A DNA stretch of 15,286 nucleotides from Bacteroidota bacterium (GTDB lineage: Bacteria; Bacteroidota; Bacteroidia; Chitinophagales; LD1), in the NCBI GenBank assembly GCA_018267435.1, contig JAFDYM010000296.1, positions 1 through 15,286 on the forward strand. The letters are read 5' to 3'. Below are positions 1-7,114 of the stretch, piece after piece; position 1 is the first letter of the stretch, and each line of letters begins with the position of its first letter. The position numbers and the translations under genes are program-made. The notes beneath the pieces were generated by a model. That model was not told where the DNA came from, did no database searches, and saw only the letters and a list, made by a program, of their open reading frames with translations.

Positions 1-1601
1 AAAACACGGCCAGCAATACATGGTCATCGGCTACATTGAACAATAACGATGTGGTAACAGTAACAGCAGTAGATAACATATGTACTAGCCAACCTGTAAG
101 CGTAAGTATGGAAGTAAATACCATACCTACCGTTACACTTAGCAGCGACGATGCCGATAATAACGTTTGCCAAGGCGATTTAGTAACCTTTACTGCTACA
201 CCAGCGGGTTATACATCGTACCAATTCTTTGATGGTTCAAACTCGGTGCAAAATACGGCAAGCAATACCTACGCAGTTAATACCCTTGCACCTGGCAATA
301 GCATAACTGTAGTAGCAGATAACAACGGCTGCCTTAGCGCACCTAGCAACGCTATAGCAACCACCGTTACACTAGCCCCAGTAGTAAACGCAGGTGCAGA
401 CCAAGGCGTGTGCGATGGCACCACGGCCATACAAACCCTAAGCGGCTATAGCCCCGCAGGCGGCACATGGAGCGGCCCAGGCATAGTAGCCGGCACCGAT
501 CAATTCGACCCTGCTGTGGCAGGCGTAGGCGCACACTCGCTGGTATATGCATATGCCGACCCACTGGTAGGCTGCCCAGGTAGAGACAGTATTGTATTTT
601 CAGTTTACGCATTGCCAACTAGCAATACACCCGCCAATGTAGATATGTGCGAAGGAGCATCGGCGCAGCTAAGCGCTAGCGGCGGCGTAGCTTATGTATG
701 GACACCAGCAAGCAACATTAGCAATGCCAACATAGCCAACCCTACCGCTACACCTGCCAGTACAACTGCTTATAGTGTAGATGTAACCGATGCAAATGGT
801 TGTGTAAATACATTTACCGAAACGGTAACCGTAAACCCTAACCCTGTAGCAGCATTTAGCATACAAAGCGGCTGCGAAGGTATAGCTACCGTGTTTACTA
901 ATACTACCACACCAAATGGTGCCACCTACCTATGGAACTTTGGCGATGGTAATACTAGCACCAGTGCCAACCCAACACACTTATACGCTGGCAATGGCAC
1001 CTACAACGTTAGCCTTACAACTACCCTAGGTACCTGTGTAGATACGCAAACCGATGCGGCAGTAATACAAGCAGCAGCCGAGGCACAGTTTACAGCTAGC
1101 CCTACTGAAGGCTATAACGACCCTACATCGCCTATTACTTTTAATAACAGTACACAAAATGCTACTACTTATTTCTGGGATTTTGGCGATAGCACATCAT
1201 CATCGCTTGAATCGCCGCAACACGTGTACCAGCAGCCTGGCGTATACACCGTTACCTTAGTAGCAGGCAATGCATTCGGCTGTGGTGATACGCTTACACG
1301 TACCGACTACGTGCGTATATACTACATACCAAAAGTATTTGTACCAAATGCATTTAGCCCTGGCGATGGCAACGGCAACAACGACATTCTATACATATAT
1401 GCCAACGGTACGCGCCTAATTGATTGGAAGATATTCAACCGGATAGGAGAGAAGGTGTTCGAAAGCAACAACTACCTTGAAGGATGGGATGGACGCTACA
1501 AAGGCACCATAGTACCCGGTGTGTATGTATACACATTGAAAGTAGTGTTTGATGATGGTACTACCCGCGATCTGAAAGGAACCATTACTTTGATTAAGTA
1601 A
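1..1601 (+). CDS. Large secreted adhesin-like protein, Ig-like/PKD domains, T9SS type B C-terminal domain (5' truncated)
   Basis: The reading frame is open to the left edge (first full codon at base 3), so this is the C-terminal ~533 residues of a longer protein; the first possible start inside the window, a TTG at 36, is not a convincing start. In order it holds Ig-like repeats (including a GGTWSGPGI...FDPAVAG unit around 370-600 and a CEG...YVWTPAS unit around 640-830), a PKD domain with YLWNFGDG (about 840-1050), a second PKD with YFWDFGD (about 1080-1310), and a terminal domain from about 1320 beginning IPKVFVPNAFSPGDG and containing FNRIGEKVFES and GVYVYTLKV. That last block matches the CHU_C / gliding-motility-associated C-terminal family, which directs secretion and surface attachment by the type IX system. 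The exact ligand is unknown. Codons are rich in GTA, ATA and AGC, like the neighbours. No terminator hairpin follows the stop. Confidence 0.9.
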   Translation, partial: NTASNTWSSATLNNNDVVTVTAVDNICTSQPVSVSMEVNTIPTVTLSSDDADNNVCQGDLVTFTATPAGYTSYQFFDGSNSVQNTASNTYAVNTLAPGNSITVVADNNGCLSAPSNAIATTVTLAPVVNAGADQGVCDGTTAIQTLSGYSPAGGTWSGPGIVAGTDQFDPAVAGVGAHSLVYAYADPLVGCPGRDSIVFSVYALPTSNTPANVDMCEGASAQLSASGGVAYVWTPASNISNANIANPTATPASTTAYSVDVTDANGCVNTFTETVTVNPNPVAAFSIQSGCEGIATVFTNTTTPNGATYLWNFGDGNTSTSANPTHLYAGNGTYNVSLTTTLGTCVDTQTDAAVIQAAAEAQFTASPTEGYNDPTSPITFNNSTQNATTYFWDFGDSTSSSLESPQHVYQQPGVYTVTLVAGNAFGCGDTLTRTDYVRIYYIPKVFVPNAFSPGDGNGNNDILYIYANGTRLIDWKIFNRIGEKVFESNNYLEGWDGRYKGTIVPGVYVYTLKVVFDDGTTRDLKGTITLIK

Positions 1602-1639
1602 GCACTTAGTCTTTTTACCTTTTAAATATTTTAGCCCAA

Positions 1640-2935
1640 ATGAAGCAAACAAACAACTACCGTTTCTTCACTTGGGCTAAAAATTTGGACTGTACCGCAG
1701 CCTGCTACTATCAACCCGAAACAGAAGAGGAGATAATAGAGCTAGTAAAAAAGAATGAAAGCATTAGGGTAGTAGGTACGGGGCACTCATGGTCTGGTAT
1801 CTGCATAAATACTACTGCACTAGTTAACTTAGACCACTATAACAAAGTGTTGCAGCTTAATAAAGAAAAGCAGCAAGTAACAGTACAGCCGGGCATTAAG
1901 CTATGGCAACTGAACGATTACTTAGCAAAGGAAGGCTTTGCGCTTGCCAACCTCGGCTCGATAGATGAACAATCGTTGGCAGGGGTTATAAGCACTGCTA
2001 CGCATGGCAGCGGCATACAGTTTCAGGTATTGGCTTCGCAGGTAGAAGAACTAAGTATAATAAAACCCAATGGGGACAAATGGCTACTGCACCGCGAGCG
2101 CGATAAGGATGTATTTAACCTAGCTATAGTAGGCTTGGGCTGCTTAGGCATAATAAGCGAAGTAACCCTAAACATTGTACCCGCATACCAACTACACGAC
2201 CAAACCACCGTTGAGAAATTTGATGAGGTAATAGACAAGCTTGATGAGTATGTAAATGGCACCGACCACTTTAAGCTATGGTGGTTTCCGCATATAGATG
2301 AAGTAGTGGTGTATAGATATACACGTACCAATGCCCCCCGAAACGATTGGCGCATACGCCAATGGCTGATGGATGAATTCCTATCGGTAAATGTATATAG
2401 GCTATTGCTTGCTATTGGTAATATTAATCGCAACTGGCGCAAGGTTATAAACAGGCTATTGGTACAGAAATTTATGCAGCCGCTTGATAGGATAGAACAA
2501 TCACATAAAGTATTTGTAGTACCTAAGCCACCGCTACACCGCGAAACCGAATGGGGATTCGACATAGCCGTATCAAAACAGCTACTGCGCGAGTACAAGC
2601 AGATGATTAATGCATCTAGCCACCGTATTAACTTTATACAAGAAATAAGGTTTAGCAAAGCCGATAGTTTTGCGCTAAGCCCATGCTATGAGCGCAATAC
2701 CATATGGCTTGGTGCTTACAATGCCGATAACCATGGCTGGAACGAATTGCTAAACGACTTTGAAGTGCTTGCAAAAGAATACAATGGCAGACCACACTGG
2801 GGTAAGGAATTCAATATAGATAAAACCTATCTAAAAGCTCAATACCCCATGCTAACCAGTTTTAATAACTTGCGCCAGCAAGTGGACCCTACGGGTAAAT
2901 TTGCAAACCATTACATCAACCAAATTTTTAGTTAA
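1640..2935 (+). CDS. FAD-dependent oxidase of the aldonolactone/alditol oxidase family
   Basis: A 431-aa protein of the VAO/PCMH flavoprotein superfamily. The N-terminal FAD-binding domain carries VGTGHSWSG (residues 45-53); in this family the His of the VGxGHS motif (here H49) bonds covalently to FAD. A second flavin-binding stretch, NLGSIDEQSLAGVISTATHG, lies at 104-123. The C-terminal substrate domain has EIR (E335, R337) and HWGK (386-389), which correspond to the Glu-x-Arg and Lys catalytic residues described for alditol oxidase AldO. Relatives oxidise L-gulono- or D-arabinono-1,4-lactone or sugar alcohols with O2, giving H2O2; the sequence alone does not fix the substrate. No signal peptide, so probably cytoplasmic. 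The ATG follows a short AT-rich leader, and the next gene starts 8 bases after the stop, so this is likely the first gene of a three-gene unit. Confidence 0.9.
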   Translation: MKQTNNYRFFTWAKNLDCTAACYYQPETEEEIIELVKKNESIRVVGTGHSWSGICINTTALVNLDHYNKVLQLNKEKQQVTVQPGIKLWQLNDYLAKEGFALANLGSIDEQSLAGVISTATHGSGIQFQVLASQVEELSIIKPNGDKWLLHRERDKDVFNLAIVGLGCLGIISEVTLNIVPAYQLHDQTTVEKFDEVIDKLDEYVNGTDHFKLWWFPHIDEVVVYRYTRTNAPRNDWRIRQWLMDEFLSVNVYRLLLAIGNINRNWRKVINRLLVQKFMQPLDRIEQSHKVFVVPKPPLHRETEWGFDIAVSKQLLREYKQMINASSHRINFIQEIRFSKADSFALSPCYERNTIWLGAYNADNHGWNELLNDFEVLAKEYNGRPHWGKEFNIDKTYLKAQYPMLTSFNNLRQQVDPTGKFANHYINQIFS

Positions 2936-2943
2936 TATACTTT

Positions 2944-3417
2944 ATGAAAATCCCTTTGCCACTGCGCTACGCTTTATTCATATCCTTGTGCATGTTGCTA
3001 TGGTTGGCCTTCGAGGCTTTAGTAGGCTTGCACGATAAATACATAGCCTACCATCCCTATCTCAGCATGCTATCGGTATTTATACCCGTGGTATTCGGCT
3101 ACTTGGCAGTAAAGGACAAACGCAGTCAGCTAGATGGCACTATTACTTTTAAGCAAGCCTTGCTTACCGGTGTAGCAGTCGTAGTTATTACCGCAGTGCT
3201 GGCAGTACCGGTGCAACTGGTGTTCCATTACTGGATCAATCCTTATTTTTTTGAAGACATGATAGAATATGCGGTTAATAATGGTAAAAGTTCGCCCGAA
3301 CAAGCAGCCATGTACTTCAATATTACGTCATACATTATACAAAGCGTATTGGGCACCTTAGTGTTTGGCAACATTATAGCCTTGGTAGTAGCTTTGCTTA
3401 TGCGAACCAAAAAGTAA
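2944..3417 (+). CDS. DUF4199 family four-helix membrane protein
   Basis: A 157-aa inner-membrane protein with four predicted transmembrane segments near residues 8-28, 39-56, 70-96 and 128-153, and a charged C-terminus (MRTKK). The helix spacing, the central loop KDKRSQLDGTITFKQALLTG and the segment after helix 3 (YWINPYFFEDMIEYA) resemble the Bacteroidota DUF4199 family, whose function is unknown. It lies 8 bases after the flavin oxidase and 4 bases before the YciI-like gene, so the three are probably co-transcribed. Family assignment is from remembered pattern, not from a search; a membrane protein of this topology is certain, the family name is likely. Confidence 0.8.
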   Translation: MKIPLPLRYALFISLCMLLWLAFEALVGLHDKYIAYHPYLSMLSVFIPVVFGYLAVKDKRSQLDGTITFKQALLTGVAVVVITAVLAVPVQLVFHYWINPYFFEDMIEYAVNNGKSSPEQAAMYFNITSYIIQSVLGTLVFGNIIALVVALLMRTKK

Positions 3418-3421
3418 AACC

Positions 3422-3799
3422 ATGAAACTGCTTTTATCATTTTGTATATGCTTGCTGGCATACTCGGCTAGCTATGCACAAGGCAATAAAGAAGATAACC
3501 TAAAGCCATACTATATGGTGCTGCTTAAAAAGGGACCTAACCGTAGCCAAGATTCGGTAACAGCTGCACGTATACAAAAGGAGCACCTTGAAAACATCAA
3601 CCGCATGGCCGAGTCGGGCAAGTTGAACATTGCTGGTCCATTTTTAGATGAAGGGGAACTGCGAGGGGTGTTTGTATTTGATAGTAATAGCGAAGAAGAA
3701 GTACGCCGCATGGTAGAAGCCGACCCTGCTGTACGCTCGGGTAGATTAACCTACGAAATACACCCTTGGATGACACAAAAGGGTACCTGCTTTAGGTAG
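3422..3799 (+). CDS. Secreted YciI-like (YCII-related) domain protein
   Basis: A 125-aa protein with a signal peptide (residues 1-19, cleavage probably after SYA before Q20), so it is exported to the periplasm or beyond. The mature part is a small ferredoxin-like alpha/beta domain of the YCII family: YMVLLKKGPNR strand, helix with QKEHLENINRMAESGKL, GPFLDEGELRGVFVFD, then EEEVRRMVEADPAVRSGRLTYEIHPWM. H55 and D76 fall where the conserved His and Asp of YciI-type proteins lie, which have been proposed as active-site residues. Most YciI proteins are cytoplasmic and about 95-100 aa, so the added export signal is noteworthy, although exported forms occur in Bacteroidota. It is the last gene of the 1640-3799 unit; its stop lies 3 bases from the stop of the opposing gene. 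Confidence 0.85.
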   Translation: MKLLLSFCICLLAYSASYAQGNKEDNLKPYYMVLLKKGPNRSQDSVTAARIQKEHLENINRMAESGKLNIAGPFLDEGELRGVFVFDSNSEEEVRRMVEADPAVRSGRLTYEIHPWMTQKGTCFR

Positions 3800-3802
3800 C
3801 CC

Positions 3803-5428
3803 TTAGTAATTCTTTATCTGGTTATACTTCAATTTCAGCGATTCGCTATCAGGCAGGTTTTTAATGCCACGCAGTAGCCAGGTTTTCGACTCCTTATATT
3901 TTCCGCGCTTATAGTAGGCGCCGCTTACATCGTTGTATACACCCTCTAGCACATACTGTTCCTGCTTGTTGTTGGCACCGTTTGCCTTGTACTCGGCTTC
4001 CATTTTGTTTACCATCGCTTCTACAGTTGCATAGTCGTCGCGCTGTATAGCCCCTTCAATTTTCATTGACACAATAAAGCTATGTAGTGCTTTAGCCTTA
4101 GGGCTATCGCTATAGGCACCTAGGCGCTCTATAATAGTACTTATCGAATCCATATACTGCATCAGCTTGGCTTCATCATCTTCATCTTCCATTTCTGGGC
4201 TTATAAAATTATCTATACCACTGTAGCTGGTAAACGACTTTATCACATCATCTACTGCTGCCTTATAGCGTATGTTCTTAGGCTCCAGCTTTATCAAGTT
4301 CTCTAGGTCAAGCAATGCGCCTATATAGTCTTTTTTAATGTAGTGATGCGATAGGGCAGTAGCAGAATATATCTGTTGCAAACTATTCTGCGTGGCACTA
4401 TCGGGCTTAAGCGCCAATAAAGTATTCAAATAGGCCGTAAGCTTAGGCAGGTCATCGCTCTTCTCGCTATAGTAGGTTGCTATCTTCAAAAATATTTCTT
4501 GCTTTAGGTCAAGTGCTTTATTGTTGTTTAATAGCATAAACAACTTAAAATTCTCGGCATAGCTATTATCTACCACGCTAGCATCATAAAAAATAGAGAA
4601 CAGGTTGGAATTTATAAGTGCTGTTGTTTTTATATCGGGATATAAAAAGTGCGACTTCTTAAAACTCTCTATTGCCTTTTCATGCTCCTGTGCGTCGCCA
4701 TGGGTTATACCTTGGTTGTAGTATTGCAGTGCTATTGCTTGTTGTAGCTTTATATCCTTCTCCTCGTTAAAGTATTGGTCTATTAACTGTTGCTCAGTTT
4801 TAGCGGCACGTTCTTCCTTGCTTATCAGTTTACCCTCTACCATTAGCTTTACTATGGCTTTTTTGCCTTCATCGCTTATGGTGTAAAAGCCTTTTGTCGG
4901 GTCGGTACTTTCTATATATATACGCTCTTTATCGGGTGCTGCTATCAAAAACACGTGTTCGGGCGTTTCCTTTATAGTATAGCTTATACCCAGCTTATCA
5001 AGCACCAAGGCATATAATATAGTAGCTGTTACACAGTTGTAAGTACCATCTTTAAATATGCGATGAAAGGGTACCACCAATTCGTACTTTCTTAATAAGT
5101 TTTCATGAACTGCATCGTATAATACTTTAATGTTTTTGTCCAAGCCCTTCTTAGGGTTCATTTTGCTCTTTATCTCGGCAACTACCTCCTCTAGTTTGGC
5201 GGTGGCTGCTTCGCGTGTAGCAGCATCGGTATTGCTATCTATGGCCAATGCCAGCTGTAGGTAATCTACACCCTTTGTATCTACCGTTTCAAACTGCAGC
5301 TTTTCATAATCAGTGGCAAAGTATAAATTACTTAAGCTAAGCTTTAAGGTATCGACAGCTGCCATGGTATTCACACCAATGCTACAGCAAAGTAATAATA
5401 AGGCGTACTTAATAGTATAGGTTTTCAT
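3803..5428 (-). CDS. Secreted transglutaminase-like protein with TPR-like repeats
   Basis: A 541-aa protein with an N-terminal signal peptide (about residues 1-24, ending MAA/V). Residues ~95-180 resemble a transglutaminase/papain-like fold: GTYNCVTATILYALVLDKLGI with candidate catalytic C132, PEHVFLIA with H158, and IYIESTDP, where E173 or D176 could complete the triad. The rest is mostly helical; a TPR-like helix pair is visible at about 210-250 (ALQYYNQGITHGDAQEHEKAIESFKKS...YPD), with further helix pairs near 360-385 and 500-535. Exported Cys-His proteins of this type in Bacteroidota are mostly uncharacterised, and whether this one is a protease, a transglutaminase or inactive is unknown. 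The ATG sits in a divergent spacer of 132 bases shared with the plus-strand gene at 5561. No terminator hairpin is visible at its 3' end, where it abuts the YciI-like gene. Confidence 0.82.
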   Translation of the reverse strand: MKTYTIKYALLLLCCSIGVNTMAAVDTLKLSLSNLYFATDYEKLQFETVDTKGVDYLQLALAIDSNTDAATREAATAKLEEVVAEIKSKMNPKKGLDKNIKVLYDAVHENLLRKYELVVPFHRIFKDGTYNCVTATILYALVLDKLGISYTIKETPEHVFLIAAPDKERIYIESTDPTKGFYTISDEGKKAIVKLMVEGKLISKEERAAKTEQQLIDQYFNEEKDIKLQQAIALQYYNQGITHGDAQEHEKAIESFKKSHFLYPDIKTTALINSNLFSIFYDASVVDNSYAENFKLFMLLNNNKALDLKQEIFLKIATYYSEKSDDLPKLTAYLNTLLALKPDSATQNSLQQIYSATALSHHYIKKDYIGALLDLENLIKLEPKNIRYKAAVDDVIKSFTSYSGIDNFISPEMEDEDDEAKLMQYMDSISTIIERLGAYSDSPKAKALHSFIVSMKIEGAIQRDDYATVEAMVNKMEAEYKANGANNKQEQYVLEGVYNDVSGAYYKRGKYKESKTWLLRGIKNLPDSESLKLKYNQIKNY

Positions 5429-5507
5429 AAGGGTGGCAATATTACATATTATTAATGTTACCTACATTATAAACATCCTGTTTAATGCTTCACATTTTAA
5501 CAATAAC

Positions 5508-5536
5508 TTGTTTCTGCCGCTATTTTTCATATTTTG
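5508..5536 (+). promoter_or_regulatory. Candidate Bacteroidota promoter for the 5561 gene
   Basis: A TTG at 5508-5510 is followed after 19 bases by TATTTTG (5530-5536), one base short of the TAnnTTTG -7 consensus of Bacteroidota primary sigma factor promoters. The ATG at 5561 lies 24 bases downstream, giving a short leader. Assigned from motif and spacing only. Confidence 0.35.
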
Positions 5537-5560
5537 CTTTATAATCCGACTATTAACAAA

Positions 5561-6859
5561 ATGAAGAAGCGACACTACTACTATATAGAAGGCAAGGACC
5601 CCGCCGACCCTTCGCAACTGAAATACATACGCCGCGACATAGAATGCGACGACACCTTTGAAGATGAATTGGTAATGCTATGTTTCCCTATGGAGCTGAT
5701 GAAAGAAATTTCATCGGTACTGGGCCATTTTGGCCTTAGGGACGATGCGGACTTCTTTTACAGCGAGTGCCGCGAGGTGGTGAGCGTGCCCGAAAAGCAC
5801 GTAAACGAGCAAGGTAAAGGTGGTCTTACCTTTCAAAGTTACTTCCACAAGTTTCCCGATTCGGTTGCGCATTTCTTCGACGATGCCAGCATAGTAGTAG
5901 TACTGCACCCGCTTAAAACCGAGGGCAAGGTACTGCGCGACTATAACATGATTGGCTATATACACGCCAACCATATCAACTTTAAAGATGCTGCTGGCCA
6001 ACGGCTACAAGGCTATAGCTACAATGTATTGCGCATGAGCGAGGCTACAGTAGGCGGCGAGGCCATTTACCGCCGCAAGCGCATCTTTACTACAGTGTTC
6101 AGTATATTGTTAGATATGGTTATCATCAACGATATACACTTTGTGTATGCCACCATGGGGCGCGAAAACCAGGCCATAATGGATGCGCTGAAGATGAACA
6201 CACAGCGTACGGGCAAAATGTTCGAAACATTCCCTATGCGCAACAACACGCACATCAACCTAGTAATAGGCAGCAGCAGCGCAGCTAGCAAAATGGTAGA
6301 TATAAGTAACAATACCGAAATGCTACGCGAGTATTACAAACATATAGTGGCTAAGAAGGAGAACTATGTATTTAACCAAATGCATAGCGAAGAGAACTTC
6401 CTAAACATGCTTAAGCGGATACTGGGTTCATCGCCTACTAGCCGTGTGCTGATGATGCCCGATAAGAACGGTAACTTCGATGCAGCGGGTTTCTTTGTAA
6501 ACTGGGCCGATTACCTGCACCTAAAGCTTCAAAATCCGAAAGGCTTGTTCAAGGTAATAGATAGCATGGGCATAACCGATAAAATACTTTATCCTACTTT
6601 GTTTGTGGGTAGCAAAGACGGCGTGAAGCAGTTGATAAAAGGCGGCGCATACAAGTTCCGTAAAGAACACGGCAACCAAGTAACCATATTGAACGCCTAC
6701 CAAGGCGATGAGTACTTCGATATAAAGAAGAGCATCATTCAAGATCCATTTGTGTACTTTGTTATATACGACAGGCCTGAGCAGTACGCCGCCATGAAGG
6801 AGTATAGTAAGAACACAGCGGGAGACATACGTATATTTATTGACACGCCAATGCTGTAG
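5561..6859 (+). CDS. Conserved-looking cytoplasmic protein of unknown function (432 aa)
   Basis: I do not recognise this gene with confidence. The frame opens upstream at a TTG (5534), but the ATG at 5561 (MKKRHYYYIEGKD) is preferred because it follows AACAAA, has a promoter-like site just upstream, and the TTG would lie inside that promoter. There is no signal peptide or membrane segment, so the product is probably cytoplasmic. The middle part has alternating strands and helices (VVVLHPLKT, MIGYIHANHINF, then IHFVYATMGRENQAIMDALKMN, FPMRNNTHINLVIG); a strand followed by GRENQAIMDAL recalls the acyl-CoA-binding half of GNAT acetyltransferases, but the usual Q/RxxGxG/A signature is not seen, so this is a weak suggestion. 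The C-terminal ~130 residues (from ILGSSPTSRVLMMPDKNG) look like a separate alpha/beta domain. The gene stands alone: divergent from the transglutaminase-like gene and convergent with the VWA gene. Confidence 0.8.
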   Translation: MKKRHYYYIEGKDPADPSQLKYIRRDIECDDTFEDELVMLCFPMELMKEISSVLGHFGLRDDADFFYSECREVVSVPEKHVNEQGKGGLTFQSYFHKFPDSVAHFFDDASIVVVLHPLKTEGKVLRDYNMIGYIHANHINFKDAAGQRLQGYSYNVLRMSEATVGGEAIYRRKRIFTTVFSILLDMVIINDIHFVYATMGRENQAIMDALKMNTQRTGKMFETFPMRNNTHINLVIGSSSAASKMVDISNNTEMLREYYKHIVAKKENYVFNQMHSEENFLNMLKRILGSSPTSRVLMMPDKNGNFDAAGFFVNWADYLHLKLQNPKGLFKVIDSMGITDKILYPTLFVGSKDGVKQLIKGGAYKFRKEHGNQVTILNAYQGDEYFDIKKSIIQDPFVYFVIYDRPEQYAAMKEYSKNTAGDIRIFIDTPML

Positions 6860-6922
6860 GCACGGCACGTTTACACCTAATAAACATGCGTTTACACCCT
6901 ATAACGCCACGTATGCGAAAAC

Positions 6923-6956
6923 TTGTAGAATACAGGCGACAGGTTGTATATATTTG
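6923..6956 (+). promoter_or_regulatory. Promoter-like site upstream of a short terminator-ended segment
   Basis: TATATTTG at 6949-6956 is an exact match to TAnnTTTG, with a TTG at 6923-6925, 23 bases upstream, at the long end of the accepted spacing. The next plus-strand feature is only a terminator hairpin at 6982-7013, so the unit would make a transcript of about 50 nt. Motif evidence only. Confidence 0.35.
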
Positions 6957-6981
6957 TACCACAACCTTGAACCTATGAAAT

Positions 6982-7013
6982 AAAAGCCGCGAATTGAACC
7001 TCGCGGCTTTTTT
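6982..7013 (+). terminator. Rho-independent terminator (bidirectional)
   Basis: An 11-bp perfect stem, AAAAGCCGCGA (6982-6992) with TCGCGGCTTTT (7001-7011), closes an 8-base loop, and the right arm runs into a T tract. The A-run on the left side allows termination in both directions, fitting its place between the convergent genes ending at 6859 (+) and 7115 (-). Confidence 0.85.
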
Positions 7014-7035
7014 ATTGCTATGTATCAAGGTTTAT

Positions 7036-7098
7036 TTGGCGCGGTGATGTAGCACCTAGCCCTTACTGCTTCGCGCAGCGCGCGTACAGCCTGTTTGC
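7036..7098. repeat. Diverged intergenic repeat, copy 1
   Basis: This 63-base GC-rich stretch aligns along its whole length with 13145-13208. Shared blocks are TTGGCGCGGT at the start, TAGCCCTTAC (TAGCTCTTAC in the other copy) in the middle and GCGCGTACA near the end, followed by CTG and TTGC; by eye roughly two thirds of positions match. It contains CTGC-TTCG-CGCAG, able to form a small hairpin. Both copies lie at convergent gene junctions. No ORF of note crosses it. Confidence 0.55.
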
Positions 7099-7114
7099 AT
7101 TCTAATCAGAAAGA

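Noticed and set aside
2023..2658. 211-aa minus-strand open frame inside the flavin oxidase gene
   Set aside because: It is antisense to a gene with clear family motifs, and its translation is Ser/Cys-rich with no domain, as expected of a shadow frame.
5534..5560. Upstream TTG start for the 432-aa protein
   Set aside because: The TTG overlaps the likely -7 promoter box, and the ATG at 5561 has a typical AACAAA context.
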